From Pelagibius sp964472095 (lineage in GTDB: Bacteria; Pseudomonadota; Alphaproteobacteria; Kiloniellales; Kiloniellaceae), in NCBI GenBank assembly GCA_964472095.1, contig CAYYIV010000018.1:30628-94627 (forward strand): a stretch of DNA of 64,000 nt. The letters run 5' to 3'. Both the position numbers and the translations under genes were made by a program. The notes beneath the pieces were generated by a model that saw nothing but the letters and a program-made list of their open reading frames with translations, did not search any database and was not told the origin of the DNA. Of this stretch, positions 54,179 through 63,997 are shown in pieces; position 1 is the stretch's first letter; each line of letters starts with the position of its first letter.

Positions 54179-55975
54179 ATGACCCTTGGCCCAGTTGATA
54201 GGGGTTCTGCCGGCAGCGGTTCCGCCGAGGCTGTGCTGCGGCAACACCCCTGGGACCGCAGCTATCCGGCCGGCCTCGCCTGGGACGAGCCGGTGCTGCG
54301 CGAGCCGCTCTACCTGGCGCTCGACCGCGCGATCGCCGGCTACGGCACGCGACCCTGCCTCGATTTCCTCGGCCGGACTTACAGCTATGCCGAGGTCGGC
54401 GCCCTGGTGGCGCGCGCCGCCAGGGGCCTGCAGGACCTCGGCGTCCGCAAGGGCACGCGGGTCGCGCTCTTCCTGCCCAACACGCCCTACTACGTGATCT
54501 GCTACTTCGCCGTCATGAAGCTGGGCGGCATCGTGGTCAACGTGAACCCGCTCTACGCCGAGGAGGAGGTGCACCAGCTGCTCGCCGACTCCGGCGCCGA
54601 GTTTGCCGTCACCCTCGACCTGAAGCTGCTGCTGCCGAAGCTCGTCTCGGTGCTCGGGCGCTGCGCGCTGAAGAAGATCGTCGTCGGCACCATGGGGGAG
54701 ATCCTGCGCTTTCCGCAGCGCCAGCTCTTCGCCATCGCCAAGCGCGGCGAGCTTGCCAAGGTTCCGGCCGGCGATGAGCGCTACCTGCGCTTCGCCGACC
54801 TGATCGACAACGACGGTGATTTCCAGCCGGCCGAGGTCGACGTCGACGACGTCGCGGTGCTGCAATACACCGGCGGCACCACTGGCCTGCCCAAGGGCGC
54901 CATGCTGACCCACGGCTCGATCTCCGCCAACGTCAGCCAGCTGCATCGCTGGTTCATCGGCGTGAAGCCGGGCGAGCAGCGGGTGCTGGCGGTGCTGCCG
55001 CTGTTCCACGTCTTTGCCATGACGGTGAACATGCACCTGGCGATCCGGATCGCCGCCGAGATCATCCTGCTGCCGCGCTTCGAGATCGAGAGCCTGCTGA
55101 AAACCATCGCGCGGCGCCGGCCGACCTTCTTTCCCGGCGTGCCGACGCTGTTCAACGCGCTGCTGCACTCCTCGAAGGTGGAGCGCTACGATCTCTCCTG
55201 CATCGAGAACAGCATCTCCGGCGGCGCTGCCCTGCCGCTGCCGGTGCGCGAGGGCTTCGAGAACCTGACCGGTGGCAGGCTGCTGGAGGGCTACGGGCTC
55301 TCCGAGGCATCGCCGGTGGTGACCTGCAATCCCCTCACCGCGCAGATCAAGGCGGGCTCCATCGGGCTGCCGCTGCCGGGCACCGAGATCGTCATCCGCT
55401 CCCTCGACGAGAGCGACGAGGCGGTCCCCCTGGGCGAGAAGGGCGAGATCTGCCTGCGCGGTCCGCAGGTCATGGCAGGCTACTGGCAGCGTCCGGAAGA
55501 GACGGCGGCGACGCTGCGTGGCGGCTGGCTGCGCACCGGCGACGTCGGCTTCATGGACAAGGAGGGCTACACCTTCCTGGTCGACCGCCTGAAGGAGGTC
55601 ATCGTCTCCGGCGGCTACAAGGTCTACCCGCGCCATATCGAGGACGCCATCCATCGCCACCCCGCGGTCGCCGAGGTAACGGTCTGCGGCGTGCCCGACG
55701 AATACCGCGGCGAGGTGCCGAAGGCCTTCGTGCGCCTGAAGGACGGCGAGAGCCTGACGCCCGGAGCGCTGCGCGACTTTCTGGCCGACAAGATCTCCCC
55801 CATGGAGATCCCGCGCCAGGTGGAGTTCCGCGACGCGCTGCCGAAAACCATAATCGGCAAGCTGTCGAAAAAGGAACTGATCGCCGAAGAGCGTGCCAAG
55901 CGCGCGGCGCAGGCTCAGAATAGTAATTCGCAGGACGGCGAACCGCCGCACCTTGAAGAGACGAAAGGTCTTTGA
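54179..55975 (+). CDS. fadD: Long-chain fatty-acid--CoA ligase
   Basis: 598 aa, ATG after GGAGGCGAGG. AMP-binding motif YTGGTTGLPKGAML (about 226-239), LLEGYGLSEASPVV, GWLRTGDVGFMDKEGYTFLV, and the C-terminal VSGGYKVYPRHIEDAI with the catalytic Lys in GKLSKKEL. It activates fatty acids for the next three enzymes. First gene of a plus-strand operon, overlapping the thiolase start (TGATG). Confidence 0.93.
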   Translation: MTLGPVDRGSAGSGSAEAVLRQHPWDRSYPAGLAWDEPVLREPLYLALDRAIAGYGTRPCLDFLGRTYSYAEVGALVARAARGLQDLGVRKGTRVALFLPNTPYYVICYFAVMKLGGIVVNVNPLYAEEEVHQLLADSGAEFAVTLDLKLLLPKLVSVLGRCALKKIVVGTMGEILRFPQRQLFAIAKRGELAKVPAGDERYLRFADLIDNDGDFQPAEVDVDDVAVLQYTGGTTGLPKGAMLTHGSISANVSQLHRWFIGVKPGEQRVLAVLPLFHVFAMTVNMHLAIRIAAEIILLPRFEIESLLKTIARRRPTFFPGVPTLFNALLHSSKVERYDLSCIENSISGGAALPLPVREGFENLTGGRLLEGYGLSEASPVVTCNPLTAQIKAGSIGLPLPGTEIVIRSLDESDEAVPLGEKGEICLRGPQVMAGYWQRPEETAATLRGGWLRTGDVGFMDKEGYTFLVDRLKEVIVSGGYKVYPRHIEDAIHRHPAVAEVTVCGVPDEYRGEVPKAFVRLKDGESLTPGALRDFLADKISPMEIPRQVEFRDALPKTIIGKLSKKELIAEERAKRAAQAQNSNSQDGEPPHLEETKGL

Positions 55976-57117
55976 TGATGGAAAAGAACGTGGTGATCGC
56001 CGGCTACGCCCGCTCGCCTTTCCATTTCGCGCACAAGGGCGAGATGGTGAAGCTGCGGCCCGACGAGATGGCGGCGCAGGTGGTGCGCGGCCTGCTCGAC
56101 CGTACCGGCGTCGACCCCAAGGACATCGAAGACCTCATCGTCGGCTGCGCCTTCCCCGAGGGCGAGCAGGGCCTCAACGTGGCGCGCCTCATCGGCTTTC
56201 TCGCCGAGCTGCCGATCTCGGTGGCGGGCACCACGGTGAACCGCTTCTGCGGCTCCTCCATGCAGGCGATCCACATGGCCGCGGGCAGCATCCAGATGAA
56301 CGCCGGCGAGGCTTTCATCTGCGCCGGCATCGAATCGATGAGCCGCGTGCCCATGGCCGGCTTCAACCCGCTGCTGCATCCCGGCCTCGCCGCGCGCTTC
56401 CCCGCCGCCTACATCTCCATGGGTGAGACGGCGGAGAACGTGGCGCGACGCCATCAGATCACCCGCGCGCGCCAGGAAGAGCTGGCGGTCATCAGCCATC
56501 GCCGGGCGGCGGCGGCGCGCTCGGAAGGCAAGCTGAAGGACGAAATCGTTGCCATGAGCGTAATGGGCGGCGAGGTGCTGGCCGATGGCTGCATCCGCCC
56601 GGACACCTCCGCCGAGGGGCTGGCCGCGCTGAAGCCGGCCTTTGCGACCGATGGCAGCGTGACCGCCGCGACCTCCTCGCCGTTGACCGACGGCGCATCC
56701 GCCGTGCTGGTGATGTCCGAGGACTACGCCAAGGCGCACGGCCTGAAGCCGCTGGCCAGACTGCGCTCCATCGCGGTGGCCGGCTGCGACCCGGAAGTCA
56801 TGGGCATCGGCCCGGTGGCGGCGACCAGGAAGGCGCTGGAGCGCGCCGGCCTCGCCGTCGGCGATCTCGACATCATCGAACTGAACGAGGCCTTCGCCGC
56901 CCAGGCCCTGGCCTGCGCCGACGAGCTCGGCCTCGACCTCGACAGGACCAATCTCGATGGCGGCGCCATCGCCCTCGGCCACCCGCTCGGCGCCACCGGT
57001 GCCCGCATCACCGGCAAAGCCGCGGCGCTGCTGCAGCGCGAGGGCAAGGAGTTCGCCCTCGCCACCCAGTGCATCGGCGGCGGCCAGGGCATCGCCACCA
57101 TCCTGGAGGCCGCATAA
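55975..57117 (+). CDS. Acetyl-CoA C-acyltransferase (thiolase)
   Basis: 380 aa from ATG 55975 (ATG 55978 equally possible). Thiolase nucleophile Cys in NRFCGSSMQAI (about residue 91), His in GGAIALGHPLGATGARI, and the C-terminal Cys in CIGGGQGIATIL, all intact. It carries out the last, thiolytic step of beta-oxidation (FadA role). The stop TAATG overlaps the next start. Confidence 0.94.
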   Translation: MMEKNVVIAGYARSPFHFAHKGEMVKLRPDEMAAQVVRGLLDRTGVDPKDIEDLIVGCAFPEGEQGLNVARLIGFLAELPISVAGTTVNRFCGSSMQAIHMAAGSIQMNAGEAFICAGIESMSRVPMAGFNPLLHPGLAARFPAAYISMGETAENVARRHQITRARQEELAVISHRRAAAARSEGKLKDEIVAMSVMGGEVLADGCIRPDTSAEGLAALKPAFATDGSVTAATSSPLTDGASAVLVMSEDYAKAHGLKPLARLRSIAVAGCDPEVMGIGPVAATRKALERAGLAVGDLDIIELNEAFAAQALACADELGLDLDRTNLDGGAIALGHPLGATGARITGKAAALLQREGKEFALATQCIGGGQGIATILEAA

Positions 57118-59447
57118 TGGCCATCAACCAGGCCGCGGTGATCGGCGCCGGCGTGATGGGCGCGGGCATCGCCGCGCATCTCGCCAATGCCGGCGTGCCG
57201 GTGCTGCTGCTCGACATCGTGCCCAAGGGCGCGGAGAACCGCAGCGCGCTGGCCGAGGGCGCCATCGCGAAGATGCTGAAGGCGGACCCCGCACCCTTCA
57301 TGTGGGCGCGCGCCGCCAAGCTGGTGATGCCCGGCAATCTGGAAGACGACTTCGACAAGCTGGCCGACTGCGACTGGATCGTCGAGGCAGTGCTGGAAGA
57401 TGCCGGGGTGAAGCGCGACCTCTACCGCCGCCTGGAAGAGGTCCGCAAGGACGGCTCCATCGTGTCCTCCAACACCTCGACCCTGCCGCTGAAGTTGCTG
57501 ACAGAGGACCTGCCGGAACGCTTTGCCGGCGACTTCATGATCACCCACTTCTTCAACCCGCCGCGCTACATGCCGCTCCTGGAGCTGGTCGCCGGAGAGC
57601 GGACGCGCCCCGACGCGGTAGCGGAGATCGCCGCTTTCGGCGACCGCGTGCTCGGCAAGGGTATCGTCCACTGCCACGACACGCCCGGCTTCGTGGCCAA
57701 CCGCATCGGCACCTTCTGGCTGCAGTGCGCCGTGGTGGAAACCCTGGAACGCGGACTGAGCGTGGAAGAGGCCGACGCGGTCATGGGCCGGCCGCTGGGA
57801 ATTCCGAAGACCGGCGTCTTTGCGCTGCTTGATCTCGTCGGACTGGACCTGATGCCCAAGGTCGACGCCTCGCTGGCGGCGACGCTGCCGAAGGACGATG
57901 CCTACCAGGGCCTGCGCCGACCCTTTCCGCTGCTCGAGAAGCTGATCGCCGAGGGCTACACCGGCCGCAAGGGCAAAGGCGGCTTCTACCGGCTGAACAA
58001 GACCGACGGCGCCCGCGTGAAGGAGGCCATCGATCTCGCGACGGGCAACTACGCGCCGGCCGCCAGGCCCTCGCTCGCCAGCGTCTCCGCGGCCCGCCGC
58101 GGCGGCGCCAAGGCGCTGGTGGCCCACGCCGACAAGGGCGGCGCCTTCGCCTGGGTGGTGATGTCGCAGACGCTCGCCTATGCCGCCGCGCTGGTGCCGG
58201 AAATCGCCGACGACATCCCCTCCGTCGATCGGGCGATGCGGCTGGGCTACAACTGGAAATTCGGCCCCTTCGAGCTGCTCGATAAGCTGGGCGCGAAGGA
58301 GGTGGCCGCGCGCCTGACGGAAGAGGGCCGCACGGTGCCGCCGCTGCTGAAAAAGGCTGCCGCCGCCGAGGGCTTCTACCGAGTGAAGGACGGCCACCTG
58401 CAGCACCTGACGGTCGCCGGCGACTATGCCGACGTGGTGCGCGGCGAGGGCGTTCTGCTGCTCGCCGACGTGAAGCTGAAAGGGCCGCCACTGGCGAAGA
58501 ACGGCTCGGCCTCGCTGTGGGACATCGGCGACGGCGTGGTCTGCCTGGAGGTGCACACCAAGCTCAATACCATCGATCCCGAGGTCTTCAGGATGATCGG
58601 CAAGGCGCTGGAGATCGTGCCGAAGGAGTACAAGGCGCTGGTCATCTACAATGAGGCGTCGCACTTCTCCGCCGGCGCCAACCTGGGTCTCGCCATGTTC
58701 GCCGCCAACGTCGGTGCCTGGCCCGCCATCGAGGACATGGTGAGCGAGGGCCAGAAGGTCTACACCGCCCTGAAGCGCGCGCCCTTCCCGGTGGTGGCGG
58801 CACCCTCCGGCCTGGCGCTCGGCGGCGGCTGCGAGATCCTGCTGGCCTCCGACGCCGTGCAGGCCCATGCCGAGAGCTACATCGGCCTGGTCGAGGTCGG
58901 CGTCGGCGTGGTACCGGCCTGGGGCGGCTGCAAGGAGCTGCTCAGCCGCTACGCCGGCGACCCGCGCCGGCCCAAGGGGCCGATGCCACCGGTGGCGGCA
59001 GCCTTCGAGACCATCGGCCTCGCCAAGGTGGCGAAGTCTGCCTTCGAGGCGAAGGACCTGGGCTTTCTGCGCGGCTCCGATCAGGTGACCTTCAACCGTG
59101 AGCGCCTGCTGGCCGACGCCAAGCAGAAGGCATTGTCGCTGGTCGAGGGCTACCAGCCGCCCGAGCCGGTCGAGCTCTTCCTGCCCGGGCCCTCCGGCAA
59201 GGCTTCGCTGGCCTTTGCCCTCCGGGATCTCGTCGCCAAGGGCCAGGCGACGGCGCACGATATGGTGGTGGCGACGGAGCTGGCCGAGGTGCTGACCGGC
59301 GGCGCCAAGGCCGACTACACCGAGCCGCTGGCCGAAGAAGCCATCCTGAAGATGGAACGCGCCGCCTTCATGCGGCTGGTGAGGACGCCGGGCACCCTGG
59401 CGCGGGTCGAACACATGCTCGAAACCGGCAAGCCGCTTCGCAATTGA
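57117..59447 (+). CDS. 3-hydroxyacyl-CoA dehydrogenase / enoyl-CoA hydratase fusion (FadN type)
   Basis: 776 aa. NAD-binding GAGVMGAGIAAHLANAG at the start, HAD catalytic His in MITHFFNPPRYMPLLE, a second HAD C-terminal domain, and a C-terminal hydratase domain with oxyanion loop SGLALGGGCEILLASDAVQA and VEVGVGVVPAWGGCKE. The order dehydrogenase-then-hydratase is opposite to E. coli FadB and matches FadN. It catalyses two middle steps of beta-oxidation. Confidence 0.93.
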   Translation: MAINQAAVIGAGVMGAGIAAHLANAGVPVLLLDIVPKGAENRSALAEGAIAKMLKADPAPFMWARAAKLVMPGNLEDDFDKLADCDWIVEAVLEDAGVKRDLYRRLEEVRKDGSIVSSNTSTLPLKLLTEDLPERFAGDFMITHFFNPPRYMPLLELVAGERTRPDAVAEIAAFGDRVLGKGIVHCHDTPGFVANRIGTFWLQCAVVETLERGLSVEEADAVMGRPLGIPKTGVFALLDLVGLDLMPKVDASLAATLPKDDAYQGLRRPFPLLEKLIAEGYTGRKGKGGFYRLNKTDGARVKEAIDLATGNYAPAARPSLASVSAARRGGAKALVAHADKGGAFAWVVMSQTLAYAAALVPEIADDIPSVDRAMRLGYNWKFGPFELLDKLGAKEVAARLTEEGRTVPPLLKKAAAAEGFYRVKDGHLQHLTVAGDYADVVRGEGVLLLADVKLKGPPLAKNGSASLWDIGDGVVCLEVHTKLNTIDPEVFRMIGKALEIVPKEYKALVIYNEASHFSAGANLGLAMFAANVGAWPAIEDMVSEGQKVYTALKRAPFPVVAAPSGLALGGGCEILLASDAVQAHAESYIGLVEVGVGVVPAWGGCKELLSRYAGDPRRPKGPMPPVAAAFETIGLAKVAKSAFEAKDLGFLRGSDQVTFNRERLLADAKQKALSLVEGYQPPEPVELFLPGPSGKASLAFALRDLVAKGQATAHDMVVATELAEVLTGGAKADYTEPLAEEAILKMERAAFMRLVRTPGTLARVEHMLETGKPLRN

Positions 59448-59460
59448 TGGATACTTGAAA

Positions 59461-61248
59461 ATGGTGAGCTACGCCGCGCCGCTCGACGATATCCGCTATC
59501 TGCTCTACCAGCTGCTCGACTACGAAGGGCAGGTGGCGGCACTGCCCGGCTTCGAAGAAGCCAACCGCGAGCTGGTCGACGCGGTGCTGGAGGAGGGCGC
59601 GAAGTTCTGCGCCAACGAGCTGCTGCCCCTCAATCGCTCCGGCGACGAGGAAGGCTGCACTTTCGAGAACGGCGTGGTGCGCACGCCAGAGGGCTTCAAG
59701 GCGCTCTACGACACATTTTGCGAGGCCGGCTGGAACGGCCTGTCGCTGAGCCCCGACTACGGCGGCCAGGGCCTGCCGAAGACCCTGCAGTTTGTGATGA
59801 CCGAGCTGATCTGCTCGACCAATCTCAGCTTCGGCATGTACCCGGGCCTGACCCACGGTGCCTGCAACGCGCTGGAGATGCACGGCAGCGACGACCAGAA
59901 GCAGGCCTTCCTGCCCAACATGATCCACGGCCGCTGGTCCGGCACCATGTGCCTGACCGAGCCGCACTGCGGTACCGATCTCGGCCTCATCCGCACCAGG
60001 GCTGAGCCGGCCGGCGAGGGGAAGTACAGGATCACCGGCACCAAGATCTTCATCTCCGCCGGCGAGCACGATCTCTCCGAGAACATCGTCCATCTCGTGC
60101 TGGCCAAGCTGCCCGACGCGCCGGAAGGCACCAAGGGCATCTCGCTCTTCGTCGTGCCGAAGTTCCTGGTGAAGGAAGATGGCGGCCTCGGCGCGCGCAA
60201 CGGCGTCGCCTGCGGCTCCATCGAACACAAGATGGGCATCAAAGCCTCCTCCACCTGCGTGATGAACTTCGATCAGGCGGAGGGCTACCTGGTCGGCGAG
60301 CCGCACAGCGGCATGGCCAAGATGTTCACCATGATGAACGTGGCTCGCCTCGACGTCGGCATCCAGGGCCTCGGCCTCGCCGAGACCGCTTATCAGTCGG
60401 CGGCCGCCTACGCCAAGGAACGGCTGCAGGGCCGCTCGCTTGCCGGGCCGCAGCATCCGGACAAGCCGGCCGATCCGATCATCGTGCACCCCGACGTGCG
60501 TCGGAACCTGCTGACCATGCGGGCGCTCAACGAGGGTGCGCGGGCGCTGGCGCTCTGGGTCGCCATCGCCGTCGACGTCGCCGAGAAGCATCCCGACGCA
60601 GCCAGGCGCCAGGAGGCCGACGACCTCGTCGCCCTGATGACGCCGATCATCAAGTCCTTCTTCACCGACTACGGCTTCGAGGCCACCAACCTCGGCATGC
60701 AGGTCTACGGCGGCCACGGCTACATCCGCGAGCACGGCATGGAACAGCTGGTGCGCGACGCGCGCATCGCGCAGATCTACGAAGGCGCCAACGGCATCCA
60801 GGCGCTCGACCTGGTCGGGCGCAAGCTCGGCCAGAACATGGGCCGCCTGCTGCGCCGCTTCTTCCATCCGGTGCAGGGCTACGTCGAGGCCAACATGGCC
60901 AATCCCGAACTGGCCGAGTTCGTTGCACCGCTGGCGAAGTCCCTGAGCCGCCTGCAGCAGTCCACCCTGTGGGTCGCCCAGCAGGGCATGAAGGACCCGG
61001 AGGAGGCCGGCGCCGCCGCGGCCGACTACCTGAACCTCTTCGCCTACACGGCGCTGGCCTACCTGTGGACGCGCATGGCCGAGGTGAGCCTGAAGGAAGC
61101 CGGCGGCGACAACGCCGCCTTCCACGAGGCCAAGCTCGCCACCGCGCGCTTCTTCTTCCAGCGCCTGCTGCCGAAGAGCTCCGGCCACTTCTCCGCCATC
61201 ATGGCCGGCAAGGCGCCGATCATGGCGATGAAGGAAGCGGCGTTCTAA
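59461..61248 (+). CDS. Acyl-CoA dehydrogenase with C-terminal extension
   Basis: 595 aa from ATG 59461; a TTG at 59455 is also in frame. ACAD motifs: MCLTEPHCGTDLGLIRTRAE, FISAGEHDLSENIVHLVLAK, MQVYGGHGYIREHGMEQLVR and ARIAQIYEGANGIQALDL with the catalytic Glu in YEGANGI. The 130-residue C-terminal extension marks the subgroup that also contains DmdC (3-methylmercaptopropionyl-CoA dehydrogenase). In this operon general fatty acyl-CoA oxidation is the more likely role. Confidence 0.93.
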   Translation: MVSYAAPLDDIRYLLYQLLDYEGQVAALPGFEEANRELVDAVLEEGAKFCANELLPLNRSGDEEGCTFENGVVRTPEGFKALYDTFCEAGWNGLSLSPDYGGQGLPKTLQFVMTELICSTNLSFGMYPGLTHGACNALEMHGSDDQKQAFLPNMIHGRWSGTMCLTEPHCGTDLGLIRTRAEPAGEGKYRITGTKIFISAGEHDLSENIVHLVLAKLPDAPEGTKGISLFVVPKFLVKEDGGLGARNGVACGSIEHKMGIKASSTCVMNFDQAEGYLVGEPHSGMAKMFTMMNVARLDVGIQGLGLAETAYQSAAAYAKERLQGRSLAGPQHPDKPADPIIVHPDVRRNLLTMRALNEGARALALWVAIAVDVAEKHPDAARRQEADDLVALMTPIIKSFFTDYGFEATNLGMQVYGGHGYIREHGMEQLVRDARIAQIYEGANGIQALDLVGRKLGQNMGRLLRRFFHPVQGYVEANMANPELAEFVAPLAKSLSRLQQSTLWVAQQGMKDPEEAGAAAADYLNLFAYTALAYLWTRMAEVSLKEAGGDNAAFHEAKLATARFFFQRLLPKSSGHFSAIMAGKAPIMAMKEAAF

Positions 61249-61258
61249 ATATTCTCTC

Positions 61259-61732
61259 TCACCCCCGCTCGATGCGGCACTGGTAGCAGTTGTTGCTGGC
61301 CGAGCGCAGGTGGAGGTAGGCGATCTCCGAGCGCTCGAAGAGGTGGGCGGCCATGGCCGCGATGTCCTCGGTAGGAATCACTTTGCCGGTGCCGTAGACG
61401 ATGCGGTCGTCGGCGCCGTAGCCGCGCAGCAGGATGGCTTCGCGGCGCAGAAGCATCGCCGGCACTCCTGCCGCCTCGTCGTAGCGCGGGCAGTCCTCGG
61501 CGTGCAGGAAGATCGGCCCGAGCTCGGCATAGGGCTGCGGCGCCGGGAAGGGGCGGTGGGCCAGCACCAGCATGGGGGCATCCTCGGCGATGTCGTCGAG
61601 GCAGTGGCGGCAGGGGTTGCCGCCGCCGTCGGAGACCTGGCGCTCCGGCACCTGTCCGTTGGCGTCGGGCGAGCCCCGGCGCAGGGCCTGGGCGGTCGCG
61701 CTGGCGAGGGCGAGGAAGCGCAGGGCAGTCAT
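61259..61732 (-). CDS. DUF1203 family protein
   Basis: 157 aa from ATG 61732. Matches the DUF1203 length and layout: N-terminal MTALRFLALAS, CRHCLDDIAEDAPMLVLAHR, PFPAPQPYAELGPIFLHAED, and a C-terminal HLRSASNNCYQCRIERG. Several Cys and His residues are conserved and could bind metal. Function unknown. Convergent with the acyl-CoA dehydrogenase gene, 10 bp apart. Confidence 0.87.
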   Translation of the reverse strand: MTALRFLALASATAQALRRGSPDANGQVPERQVSDGGGNPCRHCLDDIAEDAPMLVLAHRPFPAPQPYAELGPIFLHAEDCPRYDEAAGVPAMLLRREAILLRGYGADDRIVYGTGKVIPTEDIAAMAAHLFERSEIAYLHLRSASNNCYQCRIERG

Positions 61733-61809
61733 GGCGGGCTCCGGGCTGTATTGCCGCCCGCAGGAAAACAGGGCCCGCGCCCAACTTCTATCCGCTTCTT
61801 GCGCCGCGA

Positions 61810-62445
61810 TCAGGCGCCTCGGATGAGGCCGCTGCTGGCGATGCCGTCGAAGATGAACTGCACGGCCAGCGCCGCCAGCAGCACCCCGAACACGCGGGAA
61901 ATCACATGCAGCCCGGTGATGCCGAAGAGTCGCTGGATCTGCGCCGCGACCAGCATGAGCAGGCAGGTGATCGCCAGCATGACCACCAGGCTGCCGATCA
62001 CCAGGCCGATGACAGTCCAGTCGCCCTCGGCATTGGCGACCAGCAGGATGGTGGCGCCCATGGCGCCCGGCCCGGCGATCAGCGGCGTCGCCAGGGGAAA
62101 CACAGAGATGTCGTGCTTGGCCGTGGCCTCCCGGTTCTCCGCCTCGGTGGTGGTGACGCCGCCGGAGGGCCGCGCGAAAACCATGTCGATGGCGATCAGC
62201 AGCAACAGGATGCCGCCGGCAGTCCTCAGCGCCGCCAGCGAGATGCCGAAGAGGTGCAGCAGGGCGTCGCCGAAGGCGGCGAAGAGCAGCAGGATGCCGA
62301 GGGCGATCAGTGTGCCCTTCACCGCGATGGCGCGGCGCTCGGCCGTGGTGTTGTGCGGCGTCAGCGCGGCGAAGATCGCCGCCACGTCGAGCGGACCGAT
62401 GGTCGCGAAGTAGGTGGTGAGGGCGACGAGCGCGGTTTCCAGCAT
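61810..62445 (-). CDS. MarC family integral membrane protein
   Basis: 211 aa from ATG 62445. Six helices, with the MarC-type pattern FATIGPLDVAAIFAALTPHN near the N-terminus and VFPLATPLIAGPGAMGATIL in the middle. Despite its name the family does not clearly confer antibiotic resistance; function unknown. Alone on the minus strand. Confidence 0.9.
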   Translation of the reverse strand: MLETALVALTTYFATIGPLDVAAIFAALTPHNTTAERRAIAVKGTLIALGILLLFAAFGDALLHLFGISLAALRTAGGILLLLIAIDMVFARPSGGVTTTEAENREATAKHDISVFPLATPLIAGPGAMGATILLVANAEGDWTVIGLVIGSLVVMLAITCLLMLVAAQIQRLFGITGLHVISRVFGVLLAALAVQFIFDGIASSGLIRGA

Positions 62446-62534
62446 GGCCGGGAGGGGGAAAGGGGTGCGGCCCCGCATCCTGGCAGGGCACAGGAACCGC
62501 GTCCAGGGGGCCGGGTGCGGGCAGGGTCTAAGGG

Positions 62535-63425
62535 CTAGGTCTGGGAGCAGGACGCCGGCGCCGCCGGACGCCGGCGGGCGAGGGCCACGCCCAAGAGGCA
62601 GAGGGCGAAACCGGCGAGGCTGCCGGCGGTGAGCGCCTCGTCGAACATGGCCCAGGCCCAAATCATGGTGACCGGCGGCGTCAGGTAGATGAGGCTGGCG
62701 ACCCGCGTTGCCGTCGAGCGCTTCAGGCAGACCCAGTAGAGGCCGTAGCCGCCGAGGGTCGAGAAGATGATGAACCAGGCGACAGCGAGCGCGAAGTCCG
62801 GCGTCATCGGCGGCCGGAGTTGGCCTTCCGCCAGGGTGAGGATGAAAAAGCCGATGGCGGCCACCGTGCTTTGAATGCCCAGTGCCGGCAGGATGGCGGT
62901 GCCGTCCTCGCGGGCCTTGGCGAAGAGGGTCGCCAGCACCAGCCCGACCATGCCCAGCAGGCAAAGTCCGTAGGCCCAGGAAGGCGCGGTGTCGGCGGTG
63001 CCCCCGACCGCGAGGGCGACGCCGACGAAACCGAGGCCGAGGCCCAGCCACTGACGGCCGTCGGCGCGCTCGCCGAGAAGCGGTCCGGCCAGGGCGGCGG
63101 TTGCCAGAGGCTGCAGCGCCGCGATGAGAGCGGCAAGGCCTGCGGGGACTCCCAGCTCGATGGCCTTAAGACCGGCGGCCAGATAGACGAGGAGCGCCAG
63201 CAGGCCGATGATCGCCTGGTTGGCGACCTGTCGCGCCGTCATGCCGCGCCTAAGGGCCAGGAGCACGAAGGGCGCCAGGGCAACGGCGGCCAGGAAGAAG
63301 CGCCAGAAGAGGACCAGGAAGACGCCGGGCGTGGCGGCGGAGAGCTTGCCGCCGATGAAGCCGGAACTCCAGGCGATCACCATGGCGGCTTCCAGAAACA
63401 GAGTCAGCAGCAGGGGGCGAATCAC
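62535..63425 (-). CDS. EamA/DMT family transporter
   Basis: 296 aa from GTG 63425, overlapping the TetR stop by 4 bp (GTGA). Two tandem five-helix EamA repeats: first with WSSGFIGGKLSAATPGVFLV and FWRFFLAAVALAPFVLLALR, second with FFILTLAEGQLRPPM and TPPVTMIWAWAMFDEALTAG. Probable exporter of amino acids or other small metabolites. Controlled by the coupled TetR regulator. Confidence 0.9.
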   Translation of the reverse strand: MIRPLLLTLFLEAAMVIAWSSGFIGGKLSAATPGVFLVLFWRFFLAAVALAPFVLLALRRGMTARQVANQAIIGLLALLVYLAAGLKAIELGVPAGLAALIAALQPLATAALAGPLLGERADGRQWLGLGLGFVGVALAVGGTADTAPSWAYGLCLLGMVGLVLATLFAKAREDGTAILPALGIQSTVAAIGFFILTLAEGQLRPPMTPDFALAVAWFIIFSTLGGYGLYWVCLKRSTATRVASLIYLTPPVTMIWAWAMFDEALTAGSLAGFALCLLGVALARRRPAAPASCSQT

Positions 63426-63997
63426 TGCTGCAGTTTTCTCGGAGCGGGATCCCGCTGCAACAGCTCTGCGGCCATCCGGCGTGCCTGGGTGACGGCGGTC
63501 TTGTCCCCGAGCTGCGCGGCGGCGGCGACCGCTCCTTCCAGAAGCAGGAAGATCTGCGGCGCGAGCCGGCGGGCGGCGCCGGCCTCCCAACCGGCCTCGC
63601 GCAGGCGCTGCCGGCAGAGAGCGAGATAGCTCTCCTTATGCCTCCGCACGCGGGAGCGGATCTCCGCATCGAGCGGGTGGGCCGCCACCGCGCGCAGGAA
63701 GAGGCAACCGTTGCCGCCTTCCGCCTTGGCCCAGGCCAGCAGGCCATCGAAGAGACCGAGCACCCGCGCCGGCCCCTTCAGGCCCGCTGCGGCCCTGTCG
63801 AGGTGGGCGAAGTAGGCCGCTTCACGGTGGTCCAGCGCCCCCACCACCAGGGCGCTGCGGCCCTGGAAGTGGTTGTAGAGCGTCCCCAGAGCGACATCGG
63901 CGGCCTCCACCACCCGGTCGATGCCGGTGGCGGCAAAGCCTTCGCGGTAGAACAGCCGGTCGGCGGCCTGGACGATGGCGTCGCGTTTCCTGCTCAT
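63422..63997 (-). CDS. TetR family transcriptional regulator
   Basis: 191 aa, ATG. N-terminal HTH: MSRKRDAIVQAADRLFYREG, then GIDRVVEAADVALGTLYNHF (about 25-44), which is classical TetR. The C-terminal domain is helical (VLGLFDGLLAWAKAEGGNGC) with a cysteine that could sense a ligand. Translationally coupled to the exporter gene and so its likely local repressor. Confidence 0.92.
   Translation of the reverse strand: MSRKRDAIVQAADRLFYREGFAATGIDRVVEAADVALGTLYNHFQGRSALVVGALDHREAAYFAHLDRAAAGLKGPARVLGLFDGLLAWAKAEGGNGCLFLRAVAAHPLDAEIRSRVRRHKESYLALCRQRLREAGWEAGAARRLAPQIFLLLEGAVAAAAQLGDKTAVTQARRMAAELLQRDPAPRKLQQ

Noticed and set aside
56724..59414. 896-codon minus-strand open frame
   Set aside because: Lies antisense to the thiolase and the dehydrogenase/hydratase fusion, which have intact motifs; the antisense translation resembles no protein.
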